A stretch of DNA of 64,000 nt from Pseudopyrenochaeta lycopersici (lineage: Eukaryota; Ascomycota; Dothideomycetes; Pleosporales; Pseudopyrenochaetaceae). Below, piece by piece: positions 34,053 to 44,324 of the stretch; position 1 is the stretch's first letter, and each line of letters opens with the position of its first letter. The DNA lies in contig NHZP01000064.1 of assembly GCA_003313425.1 (NCBI GenBank), positions 186,001 through 250,000 of the forward strand, in the 5' to 3' direction. The position numbers were made by a program, and so were the translations under genes. The notes under the pieces were generated by a model. The model was not told the origin of the DNA, ran no database searches, and saw only the letters and a list, made by a program, of their open reading frames with translations.

Positions 34053-36905
34053 CAGTGATGGATATAAACATATAAACTAAACGGAGGACCTGTTTAGTTT
34101 CGTTTCACTGAAACGGACCTCTGTTTCAGTTTCGTTTCAGCGTTTTACTACGTTTCAGACGTGAAGATAGAGACCTTATAGTCTAACTATTTACAGCCCT
34201 CACTAACTGTGACTAACACGTCTGCTGGCATCTCTGTAGCCAGCTGGCAACGCGTGACATTATGGGGAAAATCGCTCGCCGTCTACGATAGCTAGGTCTT
34301 CCTCTATGCACTTGATCGCTTTATCCACGAACCGATTATTTATGAAAACACCACTCAAAGGGGCCTGCTGTCGGCCTGGCGTTATGCTAACCCAGCTCTT
34401 TATGCACTCCGTCATCTCCACCATTCTAGCCCCCAAGCGTATTCTCTCAGGTGCGATTGTATGTTTGCCACCAGAAAGCACCCGTTTTGGACCTGCTGAC
34501 ATTGGTGGGATTGTAAAAGTCGTGATAGCCAGCCTTGCGGGGTTGGGATAGGCAGCCTGCCTAGCCGGTTCAAGCCACCATTCAAGCGGTGTTTGGAAGG
34601 TGCCAAGCTGGATAGGTGCAACCTGTAGAGACGTTAGAAAAGGATGAAATCTAAACGCCTGGAACACGAAGCTTCACCTGGATAATATCTTCGAACTCCT
34701 CAATAACGGAATTGGTTCGCGTTAACTCTAAACGCCGTCTCCTAACAGGATCCTTGATAGTATCATGATCTGCTATTGGCCTAGCGGATGACTCTGGTTT
34801 AAAGTATTTCTTCCAATCACCCGCACAGCTCTAACTGCAGGCTCAATTTACTGCTTCTGGTGATCCCAAGACTTCTCGATGTATACTTTGCGTAGTTTTG
34901 GACGGAGAAGGAGGGAGGCTGCGTATATAGCCGTACCGTCGGCGAGCCTATAGTACTTATCAAACTTGAACCAGCCTGTCAGAATCCGTGTAAGCATTTG
35001 CGGATTATGGCTGTGCTTGATCTTCATATCCGTGAAATGCTTGACGATCAACTCCATACTTTCGAAGGCGCGATCTAGCGTCGCCGTGATCCCCTGCGTA
35101 TTTAACGTGCAATCTACAAAAGGCTGCAAGAACTCTTTGATATCCTCAAGCTCCTGCCAGTCTTCCCTGGATAGGGCATCGTCACCTAATTCGTTCCAAT
35201 ACTCATCAATCCAATCTCTTAATTCTCTACGCTTGAGCAGTGCGACCTCAACCTCGATGAACCAGGAATTCCAGCGAGTGTCATTATCCAATGGGATTGC
35301 CCGGCCAATGGCTGCCACGATACCATTGTATCTCTCAGTTGATGCACGTGCCCAAACATTGATATTGTGCAGCTTTCCCAAAGATCCTAGCCTCCGCCAT
35401 TCGCGCCCAAGCTCTTGCTTGTCCTTGTTATCTAGGTTTGAGTCCTTGGACAGCTGGGCCACCTCGTGGATGGCTAGGTTGATGGCGTCTTCTTCGTCTG
35501 CTCGATCCTCTCCGCTCTTCTTTTTTGAGCCGAACAGGAATCCCTGCTCTGTGAGATTAAGGTTATGGCCATAGCAACGTACTCTGCGCAGAATGGGGTC
35601 AAAATTTTCGATCTCATTCGTGATATGACGGAGCATTTTGTCGTTTGAGGTGTGATGATCCATTGTAAAGAATCCAAGTTTATCCTGCAAGCCGGCCTCC
35701 CGGATCACCTCTAAAAACACCCTAGCCTGCTCCTCACCACTGTGTGAACCCTTGAATTCCTTTAATGAAAGTAGTGTTGATTCAATGCGACAGGCCTCTG
35801 CGTCAGCCCAGTGAACCACAATCGCTTGGAAGCCCGCCTTTGCTGGTGAGGTCCACATATCGATTGAGAAGTGGATCCATGCGAGTGCGTTCTGCAGTTT
35901 CTTCAGGAGCCGGTCGCGATGCAGGAGATAGATTGATTCGATGAGCTTGGGGACATCCTTACGAGCAAGTTTTAGTGAATCCTTGGGCTTATAATTAACT
36001 GATAGGATAACGCTCCAAAACTCAGGCCAGTCAAGCAGTGAGGAAGGTTTCGAACAGTGATGAGTCTAACGCATGCCTCTTTAAACTCTAGTTGTTGAAT
36101 TGCAGTGCTAAGATGCTTCTCCAGCTCAACATCATGGCCTTTCCGTCGCTCTGTCTGCTTCGCAAAGATATCCTTTATTGTATTATTGAAAGCTGTGCGG
36201 GAGGCGCTATCCTGAGTGGATGAAATGTGTATTGAATGGCTGTCCCGGAGGTGTTCCCGGAACCTTACGGAGGCAGGTGTGCCTTTATGCTTTGTGCAAT
36301 GCCTGCAATAGTAAATCTCCTAGTAGTGCTTGTTTCTGGCAGGCTCCTCATCGTTTGGTAGCCGCGTGTGAGCCCACGGGTTTTCGTTAAGCCTTTTTTT
36401 CTTACGCTTTGGTTCGTCAAAGGGGCAGGTATCAGTGGATTAGGACCGAGGTCGAATCGAGCCCGTTTCCGTGTCTTCAGTCAGCTCGGTGAAGTTGGAG
36501 ACTGAAGTAGAGTGGTCAAAGTCATTGCTAAAGAGGTTATCCGTCATTATATTGAGGTAGTGGGATGTCTATCTAGGGGTTAGCAGTATATACCTAGAAT
36601 CAAATCGTGAGTTAAGATAGGATATATGAATACACAGTAATGAGTCATCGAAGCTTCTAAATTCGACTAATCTGGGACATTAAGGTAGGTCTGTTTGCAC
36701 ATTAGTAGCTGGCTGGTGATCTATTGGCTTCCAAAGGTTTGTTGTTCAGGCCTTCGGCCCCAGGCTGAGCTGCTCTAGGCTAAGCCTGAAACATATGAAA
36801 CGGTATGAATCTAAACAGCCAATCGTTTCACTGAAACGAAACGGCCAACTGTTTATGTTTCAATGAAACGGACTGAAACGGATACGGTTTATATCCATCC
36901 TGTGC
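34053..36905 (-). mobile_element. hAT-3, near full length, decayed
   Basis: The left end CAGTGATGGATATAAAC at 34053 and the right end ...GTTTATATCCATCC at about 36887-36900 are inverted copies of GATGGATATAAAC. Both subterminal regions are full of GAAACG/CGTTTC words. The outermost bases of the right end have changed and no 8-bp target duplication is seen. The interior is one transposase gene on the minus strand. Confidence 0.85.
34260..36547 (-). pseudogene. hAT-3 transposase, broken
   Basis: Starts at the ATG at 36547. A BED finger (YYCRHCTKHKGT...H) lies near 36310-36230, then RNLPH..WPEFW near 36050. The long intact block 35858-34848 has FSIDMWTSP, FFTMDHHTSNDKM, RCYGHNLNL, LDNDTRWNSW and WFKFDKYYRLADGTAIYAA. 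The C-terminal dimerisation region is at 34667-34260 (IPPMSAGPKRVLSGGKHTI). Lesions include in-frame TAA and TAG in the first 250 bases, a frame change near 36050, TAA at 34848-34850 and frame changes between 34840 and 34670. In the dimerisation motif AEPERV has become AGPKRV. Closest relative in the window is hAT-4. Confidence 0.9.
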
Positions 36906-37321
36906 AGACCGACCGGTAAAACGGAACAACCGACCAATTTGCCTATGTATGCCTGCCAGCCACTGTAACTCTCGTCAATGGCCGGCTGGTGATGAAGAAG
37001 AGCCGCGGTTGTATCTAAAGGTGGAGGAAGAATGGATGAGAACTGCGTTGATTTCTAACGAAGGTACCTAGCTAGAAAGATATACAGGTGTGTAGTGTTG
37101 ACGCTAAGGGCGCTCTAGGTAGGCAGCAGTAGGCAGTAGCACGAGGGTGACGCGAAGTCATGTGAGAGGTCAACAGTATACTATTTTCGCTCTGGGACGA
37201 GTTGTGTGTGATATCGAAGCGATTTCCTTGATCTAATCAGTTGATAAGATGTAATTTGACCAATCAGAAGACGCTCCTTATATGAATACCACTGTAGTAT
37301 GGGAGGCTCCGTGAGTACCGC
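36906..37321. other. No gene seen
   Basis: Short stretch between hAT-3 and a solo LTR. No coding sequence or repeat recognised. Confidence 0.5.
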
Positions 37322-37538
37322 TGTCAGATATAAGGAGAAACTTAGAAGTACTGCATAGGAAAGAGCGATAAATAGTAGGACTGATAACTATTGCTAATCT
37401 ACGGAACCTCCGGAAGCAGAGGAGCTATAGAAGGAAGCAGGAGACAGAACTCAATAAACAATACAAACATGATCAACACATAATCCATCATCGCAATCAT
37501 CGATTTCTGCTAAGCGCATTTCAGCATTTAATCTGACA
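37322..37538 (+). repeat. Solo Copia LTR, type shared with 57669
   Basis: 217 bp, TGTCAGATATAAGGAG...TTTAATCTGACA, closely similar to the LTR at 57669-57884. The 5-bp flanks (ACCGC and ACTAC) do not match. Confidence 0.9.
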
Positions 37539-38214
37539 ACTACACTCACACAGTTATACGAGTACTACACTCACATACCCATGTATGACATTAAGCTTCG
37601 TTCATCATTCGATATTGCATTCAATATCCCCTGTTAGGGTGTAGCCCATCACACGTTTACGGTCCGTTATAGAATTTAAAGAAAACTACAGTGAGTGTTC
37701 GCGTTCGCCAAATGTGGACGTACGCCAGACGATGGAACACGTTATGAAACACAACAAGTCTATCCAGCCTTGATATGGAAAGAATTAATAGTGTTAGCCA
37801 CGAAATCAAGATGGCTATTCCCAAACTTCGCACCTCAACAGAATGGGCTTATCTATAGAGATAATAGCAAAAACTGATCATTATAACAAGTTTTCGGTGC
37901 CTCGACATAGTGCTGGTGTAATAAACGGAAGGAACGAGAATAATAGGAAGCCAATGAATGTTTCTATGCTGTCCAGTCAAGGGAATATACGCTGCCTGTT
38001 ATGAGCATGCAGGAGACCTTTACCCTTGTCCTACATCGTTCATCATTTGTGGGAACATGAAGTGTGCAAGAAGAATGAGGGCTGTGTTTCTTCAGGAGAG
38101 TAAAGCTCTCGAGACTATATACCGTATCAAGGAGTGATCTAACTGTGTAGTGTAAGGACTGTGTATAAGAATCATGCGATTTGGCAACATCATTTAATAC
38201 CAGAACTACCAAGG
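37539..38214. other. No gene seen; 3' flank of the secreted protein gene
   Basis: Contains two close copies of a CACTCACA-type word just after the LTR and otherwise nothing recognised. The first 100 bases or so left of 38215 should be 3' UTR of the secreted protein gene. Confidence 0.45.
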
Positions 38215-38762
38215 TCAGCACCCATCACATGCCTTAGCGCCGTCGCCAACGCCCGTGATGCACAAAAAGTCCGACCACGAGTCTAGAAACATCCATCACA
38301 TGCCGAACCGCCGCCACCGACGCCAGTGAGGCACAAAAAGTCCATCCACACGTCTAGAAGCAAGTCAGGTTTAAAATGCTAAAGAATACTATCCTGCACT
38401 TACTGATGCCGCCCTCCTCGATAGCGGCAAGACAAGCTGCAGAAACAGCTCCAATAGAGCCTATGCAACCTGTGATAGAACGTTACTATGGATTGGCCAG
38501 AGAAAAAGGAATATTCTTGAGAGAGATAATTACCCCAAACGTTGCAACCTCTCGCCTCGCGAGCTCTTATATCCGTAAGTGCGTTTCGGCATTGTCCAAG
38601 CTGGTTCGACGGCACACCGTTACAGGAATACTGTGTTTGCCTTGCTATCAATTTTGGGTTGTTGAGAGTGCTTTCCTCCACAGCGACTAGATCAGAAGGA
38701 AGAGCAGCTGTCAAGGGTAGTAGAATAGCCAAAAGGCCGAGGGCATTGAGTTTCAACTGCAT
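38215..38762 (-). CDS. Small secreted cysteine-rich protein with duplicated alternative last exons
   Basis: Spliced model, minus strand: exon 1 38762-38534, intron 38533-38470 (GTAATT...CACAG), exon 2 38469-38404, then a strong donor GTAAGT at 38403. Two last exons follow in tandem: 3a 38353-38283 (acceptor CTTCTAG, branch CTGAC, 50-bp intron) and 3b 38282-38215 (acceptor TTTCTAG). Both join in the same phase and end in their own stop, giving 121 or 120 residues. Residues 1-20 (MQLKLNALGLLAILLPLTAA) are a signal peptide; a Kex2-like LIAR site precedes Q42. The mature part has eight cysteines; exons 3a and 3b both encode a DFLC-x-TGVG...ACDGC tail. Exon 1 alone would read on to 38400, but that extension looks non-coding. 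Role unknown; effector-like by size and setting. Confidence 0.75.
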
Positions 38763-39059
38763 AGTGGTAGAAATAGTTTGTTCAGAACAAAACAGGTAAA
38801 TAGTTGAGTTTTCAAAGCTTCACAAGAGTAGAAAGTAAGTGTACAAGATAAGCAGTCAAGGCGACAGGATACCGGTTTATATACACATACAATCGTTGCC
38901 ATGTGAATAGAGCTCGTATTCCACTCGGTCTTACAAGGGGAAAAACATGGTTAGTTCAATGTGACTCTAATAAGCTAACGGCGAAACACATAATAGTGCC
39001 TTAACATAAGACTTGGCTCGGGTAGCGCCTACTTCGAGAGATTTAATAACAAATACAAG

Positions 39060-39117
39060 AGCCCGCGAAGATCCCGCGATAAGCCCGCGAAGATCCCGCG
39101 ATAAGCCCGCGAAGACC
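39060..39117. repeat. 22-bp tandem repeat, 2.6 copies
   Basis: The unit AGCCCGCGAAGATCCCGCGATA occurs twice and a third time in part. A single related word (AGCCCGCGAAGACCCGG) is found near 39650, on the other side of the MITE. Confidence 0.9.
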
Positions 39118-39314
39118 AGAGTTGCTAACAAATAATTTAATCATACCAAGGCGCGATTGATATCAGACCATGCATTATTTGTCGTCACAGGCACGGACAT
39201 TCTCAACATGTTAGTATAGCCTTACCGTTTAAGGGTCGTGCAAGTCTCTAAGGCAGGTACGTGCGGATCGACAAGGCTAGTGAGTGAGTAGGGCTATGGT
39301 CTGAGTTCAATCTA

Positions 39315-39608
39315 CAGTACGTGTCAAAAGTATTGTCTAGTTGGTCCTTGCACGGTGGTGTGTGCCTCCAGAGATCGCTATTAGCTACACAGTATACTAT
39401 TTTGTGATGGAAACATTTTGTATAGTATATGCCGTAGTTTAGGATAGAGGTAAACACACACTAGAGGTGTAGCTAGCATTCCTTTCTATACAAATTACTA
39501 TGGATTTGAATGTGATATTCACGCCATAGATGATTTGCCGTAGCGCAATCCCCGGAGGCACGGATCACCGTACAAGGACCAACTAGACAATACTTTTGAC
39601 ACGTATTG
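39315..39608. mobile_element. Mariner-type MITE with about 68-bp inverted ends
   Basis: A 294-bp element bounded by TA on both sides (39313-39314, 39609-39610). The first 68 bases (CAGTACGTGTCAAAAGTATT...) and the reverse complement of the last 68 (CAATACGTGTCAAAAGTATT...) match at nearly all positions. There is no coding capacity. TA target use and CAGT/CAAT ends point to Tc1/mariner transposase, but the ends differ from those of the Tc1 element at 61827. Confidence 0.92.
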
Positions 39609-40280
39609 TAGATTGGATTGCTTGTTGGCAAACTCTGGCGAAGAGCTAAGCCCGCGAAGACCCGGAATAGCGCAAGCTAGCAGCTGCAGTGCACTCAGCT
39701 CTTGGTAAAGGCATACAGAACGGAGAACTAAGCCTTATGGATATAAGTAGAAAATAAAAACTTGTAAACAGTGCAGTCTTTCCTTACTACTACTTACGAC
39801 CTTCTTGCAGTATAAAGCGTAAGTAATGTAGGAAGCTAGAATATATGGCGGTGATATAAAAACAGCCCTCTCCAGAGTTTTTGGTCTGTAAGAGACCAAA
39901 AGAGATTGACATATCGGAGAAAGACCGAATTATCGGCCTGTCAGGGGCCAGGAAATGGCCGGGGAGATAAAGCTGTAGAGGGCTAACTTAGCGTCTCTTT
40001 CGCCCTGCGCGTTCATTGCAAAGCAGAAGAAATGAGGCTAGTATAGAGGTCAGTGCTTAGCAATCGTTCTGGCCACTCGTATTACTCATGCCTGATACAT
40101 TTAATTGCTTTTGGTTAGTTTTGAATCCCTGCACACGTACGTGGCCGCAGAAATCAACAAATTATCTATAAAGAGAGCGGTGTGTCCCGCTTCCGGAAGA
40201 TCAACTACTCTCATCTAACAACGTCTTAACTTGCTGCTTGTACAGACCTTCGTCTCCTGAATTTTTTTTGTAACTACATT

Positions 40281-40741
40281 ATGAAGATTAACATCCTTCT
40301 TGCAAGCATTGCAGCCTGGTAAGCCTCCACGTTGTAGGCTAATGCCGTACTAGCACGCTAATCAGGACTTAGCGCATCTCTTGTAGCAGGCCAATTCTCC
40401 TGTGAATGTAGAATTATTCCTGTGGTTGGTCAACCAAATAGTCGGCCAGTCGTATTTGCGGCCAGGCCTTGTGCAGCAGTCGGCGGAACATTGTGTTTTA
40501 ATGCTGAAGGGAACACAAACAGCGTACGTAATCATTTCTCCCAGTCATTTCTCCCAGAGCATTGCACTATGCTTGCTTTTCTATTTATAGCTGCAGAACA
40601 CTAACAATATTCCTGACGCAGTGTGTAACTAACCGGCGCTGGACTGATGCAGAGTGTCGTAATTGGGGTGGAGACCCAAACGATCCAGCCCGATATATCG
40701 CTCGTTGTGCTGACTACAACGGCGGCGGATGTCCCTCTTGA
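40281..40741 (+). CDS. Small secreted protein with eight cysteines (three exons)
   Basis: Exon 1 40281-40318, intron 40319-40372 (GTAAGC...GCTAATC...TTAG), exon 2 40373-40523, intron 40524-40621 (GTACGT...ACGCAG), exon 3 40622-40741. The spliced frame has 102 residues. Residues 1-19 form a clean signal peptide (MKINILLASIAACASLVAG). The mature chain of about 83 residues begins QFSCEC and has eight cysteines, also in RPC, TLC, NSC, AEC, ARC and GGC contexts, enough for four disulfides. Other splice acceptors near 40360-40385 put exon 2 out of frame or into a stop, which is why this one was chosen. A TATAAAG-like box lies about 110 bases upstream of the ATG. No family recognised. It is 1.5 kb from the first secreted protein but not similar to it. 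Confidence 0.75.
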
Positions 40742-41160
40742 TGTCCTTACGGTGGCTATGTCTCTTAGGGCTTAGAATCTTTTAACGGTGGATTTTGGTG
40801 ACGGGTGTAGAGTGAGGGAGCCATGGGAAAGACTAAGTAGGTTGTCTTTCAAGTTGTGGACAAAAAACTAGCATGGTTACTAAGCAATGCATGCTATTTT
40901 TGAACGCAAGTTAGACTTATGTTAAGACTACGATAGGCAAATTGACTTTTTCGACGGTGCTGTATTTTTTACATATAATTGCTTGACGATCATTTGTTGG
41001 ATGTTGACAAGTTGACACCAGTGCGCCTTCGCAGAATGTAGAAAGGATTCACAGGGCGACACAGGCTTGCAAACAGATAAATCAAATCAAATTGAAGGTC
41101 TAATTTGATTTGATTTGGATAAAACCTTGGTCGATTTGATTTGGTTTGATTTGATTTGGA

Positions 41161-41220
41161 TCTATTTGGATCTATTTGGATCTATTTGGATCTATTTGGA
41201 TCTATTTGGATCTATTTGGA
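41161..41220. repeat. Six perfect copies of a 10-bp unit
   Basis: TCTATTTGGA repeated six times without change, with partial copies on both sides. It lies in the subterminal region of hAT-6, where such repeats can serve as transposase binding sites in hAT elements. Confidence 0.97.
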
Positions 41221-41269
41221 TACTTGGATAACCCCAATTCTCTCCCACGATGAGACGCACTGAGCTGCT

Positions 41270-43320
41270 CCTATAATATCCGCTCGCAGTCGGCCTCTCC
41301 GGGCTGTAACCATATGTCCTGCAAGGCTGAATATTCGCTCTGGCTCGGACGACATCGCAGGAATTGAAAAGAGATCGATTGCCATCCGCGACAGACGTGG
41401 ATACTGGCGTCTTTGGAGGAGCTAATACTGGATCGGATCATCTACTAAGCAGTCGCCTGGATCGGTAGTGGTAATCCACGCTGTATACTTATCGCGCGTA
41501 GCTGAAGGTAAAGGTGCAGGTTGAGTGCTAGGCTTTCTGATTGACGCTATAAAGTTATCTAGGTCGGTGGTATTCCTTGCAATAGTGGGCGGCTCAGGTA
41601 TCGTATCCCGCTCGAGAGGGAGGATACGATATTCCTCCCACAGTTCTTGCACGGCTGCCTTTCCTCTCACTAGCCAATCGGGATGATTAGCCCATTGTGA
41701 CTCGACAGTTGGCCACCGAAAGGCGGGGTGGAGGACAAGGGCTGCGAGATATGCAGGACTGTCCTTAGTGAGGGTGTAGTATTGGTCCAGCTTCATCTAG
41801 CCAAGATTGCAACTAATCCGTAAGTGTGGTTCTTCATTTCGTTTATGTTGTATCTTTGACTCTTCCAGATGTTTTAGAAGCCACTCTATTGTTAGTAGAA
41901 CCTTCTAAACCGCACTAAATTTCCCTGAAAATTATAGATACAAAGGTAAGTGGCAGGAAGGTGGATTTGGCTCACCTTCTTTGGGTCGGCCTTCGAGGCG
42001 CTTGGTAGCTGTTTTTAGCGGCTTTAATAGAGCCAGATACTCTGCAATCACTGACCAGCCCTCAGCAGACATCTTATCGTTAACAATTGCAGGTTTCTTT
42101 TGGCTCTTCTTGGGCATCGGCTTTGTCCCGTTCTGAGTCCTCCTGGCCACGTACTGGTTCCACTCCGTAGCTTCTGTCTGGACCATAGAGTCGAGCGCAT
42201 TCCGAAGCTGGTAGCCTCGTTCCATTATCGCTTCAGATGAGTTCTAGCGGGTAGCGTTATCTGTGATGACATTGTACGTTGTTTTGTCTTTAAGATCCAA
42301 GGCGGTGTTCTTAATAAGCTTGAGCTCGTGGAGCTTCTCTATGCGCTAGCCCGACCTTTGCACCCAGTAGATAATATTATGCAGCTTGCTGATTAAGCCC
42401 TTGGACCTCCAGAGTTTTATCTCGTCTTGGACCTCTTTGTCGGCTTGGCAGTCCTCCTTAAACGCATCGGCGTCCGTGCCGAAGTGAATGGTTCGGGCGG
42501 CGAGGTTGATAATACGACTACAGCGACGAAGCCACCTGTGCTGCTTGTCGAAGCTGAACTTAGTGCCTAGGTCTTTAAGGCATGTGTTATTGTTCTCCGT
42601 ATTGTCTGTGACGAAGTAGCTAGTACGATCCACCAGCCTATATTCGTGACTTATTTCACTAACGCGGTCTGCAAGGTTCTGACCACTGTGACGACCCTCG
42701 ATTTGTGGCAGGCCCAGGAGGAATGTACGGAACTCCCCTTCGTCGTTAAGAAAGTGCACAGTGAGACCAAGAAGGGACGTAAACTTGCCGGAGGTCTAGG
42801 CGTTAAAGGAAATGTTAATCTGGATCAATGAGCAGCTGAGAAGCTCTGTCACAACACCCTTATGGCGTTTAATGGACCGTACAATCTATTCCTGCATTGT
42901 GTTGTGAGTTGGGAGACTCCCTGACTCGATAATCGCACCGTTTGCGTATCCCATAAGGTCTCGGAAATAGGGACTTCCAAGCTTGTTGAACGGCACATCG
43001 TCGCAGGCCACCCATCGAATGAGCAAACCCTGAAAACGAATAGGGTCGAATAAGGCTATAAAAGCATTTATCAAAGCCTGGTCCTTCGGTCGCTGAGAGT
43101 CCAGGTCTGCCATGTCAAAAAAGCGTCCGTTGTTTCTTCCTCTTTAGCGGCAGTTGCCCATCTTTGTTGACCCGGTGGACACTGTCCATATGGCTGTTTG
43201 CTTGACTTGTGGATGCAGCATCGTATATGTGCATAGTTGTAGCCCTCTTTCGATGGCATTCCTTACAGAGCCACGAACGTCGACCTGACTGTAATAGGCT
43301 AAAGCCTAGTTGTAATGTTC
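41270..43320 (-). pseudogene. hAT-6 transposase, RIP-type stops
   Basis: Pieces on the minus strand: BED finger at 43300-43150 (SWLCKECHRKRA...HMDSVH); core at 42880-42346 (HFLNDEGEF, YFVTDNTENNNTC, CSRIINLAAR); middle at 42225-41932; C-terminal region at 41796-41422 and on to 41270 (IPAMSSEPERIFSLAGHM). Several stops are TAG where the family has W (for example in the FNA*TSG and TR*NSS contexts), i.e. TGG to TAG. The BED finger is followed by a frame change near 43130. Confidence 0.88.
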
Positions 43321-43344
43321 CTCGGTGGAACCTTCGGGGTCCTA

Positions 43345-43362
43345 GAAACTTCTAGAAGTTTC
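43345..43362. promoter_or_regulatory. Perfect four-unit heat-shock-element-like palindrome
   Basis: GAAACTTCTAGAAGTTTC fits GAAnnTTCnnGAAnnTTC exactly, the consensus bound by heat shock factor. It lies just upstream of the hAT-6 transposase coding region, so it could have driven stress-induced expression of that element. Function is inferred from the motif only. Confidence 0.4.
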
Positions 43363-43774
43363 TCGTATATAGATAGAAAGAGCTTTTACCTGTTCTCCAA
43401 CGATTAGTAGCTATTATCTGCAGCTGCATTTTTAGGACGGGCTCCTAAGTGGCAAAGGCTGAGTCTAACTGGAAAGCCTTGCCAAAGTACGAGATACTAT
43501 CGTTGTCCCGCTGCTGAATATAAACGTCTATAGGCAGGATATTTGGGTGCAAGCATCCGCGGCTTATAAAGTCCTTGGGTCTGGTCTTAAGCGAAGACCA
43601 CACAAGGAGGATTATCCATAATATGCTTGTAAGGCTATGCTGTGTAATTTAAACAGCTGCTAACACGGCAAGAGCTGCAAAAAGCCAGACAAGAGGCGTG
43701 CTGTGTAGTAACTCGCCGTGATTCTTGTTCTCGTTCTCGTTCTCGCTGCCAAAGTCCACAGTAATATTCATAGC

Positions 43775-44121
43775 CGGCCTCGTCGAAGTTGTAGACGTCC
43801 TGATCAAGGATGCCGTACTTAGCCTTTGTCTCCTCTACACGCTTGAACCAGCGGCTAATTAGGATTGGATCTTCACATAGAGCTCTCTGCCTGTCGTACG
43901 CTCAATTGAAACGCGTCGTAAGACTGCCTGTACGCTTGACAAAATTACATGGCTAGTGGACGCCAACCTGACCTGCGCCGCGCCCAGCCAGCAGGTGATT
44001 AGCCATATCACGTACAGCTGCGTACGTAGGGGCAAATCCATGTCGATCGAGGTCAAGTATATGTCTGATAATCACCTCCTCCTCTAGCTGGGTAAGCGTC
44101 TTTGAGTTGGGCTGGTAATCG
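43775..44121 (-). pseudogene. Fot1/pogo-type transposase fragment
   Basis: On the minus strand the fragment reads LTQLEEEVIIRHILDLDRHG, then AAVRDMANHLLAGRGAGQVG, RQRALCEDPILISRWFKRVEETKAKYGI and VYNFDEAGY. This is the CENP-B-type helix-turn-helix region and the first catalytic Asp of Fot1-like Tc1/mariner transposases. One or two stops interrupt it. It is cut at 44121 by the Copia-E LTR and does not continue on the far side of Copia-E. Confidence 0.85.
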
Positions 44122-44245
44122 TGTCAAAACTTTGGGGGTGTAAGAGTTATCTCATTAATCAAGCTGAGCCTGAGACTAAGTAATGACGCTAATTAGTCAT
44201 GTAGACAAGGTCGCATGACCACTGCCTTCATCGCCCATCTTGACA
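44122..44245 (-). repeat. Copia-E 3' LTR
   Basis: 124 bp, TGTCAAAACTTTGGGGG...CCCATCTTGACA on the plus strand. A purine tract (GAGGGGGAG on the minus strand) adjoins it at 44246-44254. Confidence 0.97.
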
Positions 44246-44324
44246 CTCCCCCTCGATGAGGGCAGTGCTCCCCCTCAATTGCCGCTAGGCACGCACACGT
44301 CGTTCATGCTCCAGAGACGTTGCC

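Larger units (their letters stand above)
41062..43400 (-). mobile_element. hAT-6, decayed; right end not defined
   Basis: The left end appears to be CAGGCTTGCAAACAG at 41062, followed by dense GATTTGATTTGG repeats and a 10-bp minisatellite. No inverted partner was found on the right, so the right limit is approximate. Encodes one transposase on the minus strand. Confidence 0.65.

Noticed and set aside
38400..38762. Unspliced 120-residue reading of the first secreted protein gene
   Set aside because: Beyond 38534 it loses its character (SIVTFYHRLHRLYWSCFCSL). A GTAATT...CACAG intron there restores a coherent cysteine-bearing frame leading to a strong GTAAGT donor.
39060..39117. Direct repeats that could suggest a CRISPR array
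   Set aside because: The units are contiguous with no unique spacers, and the genome is fungal. It is a simple tandem repeat.
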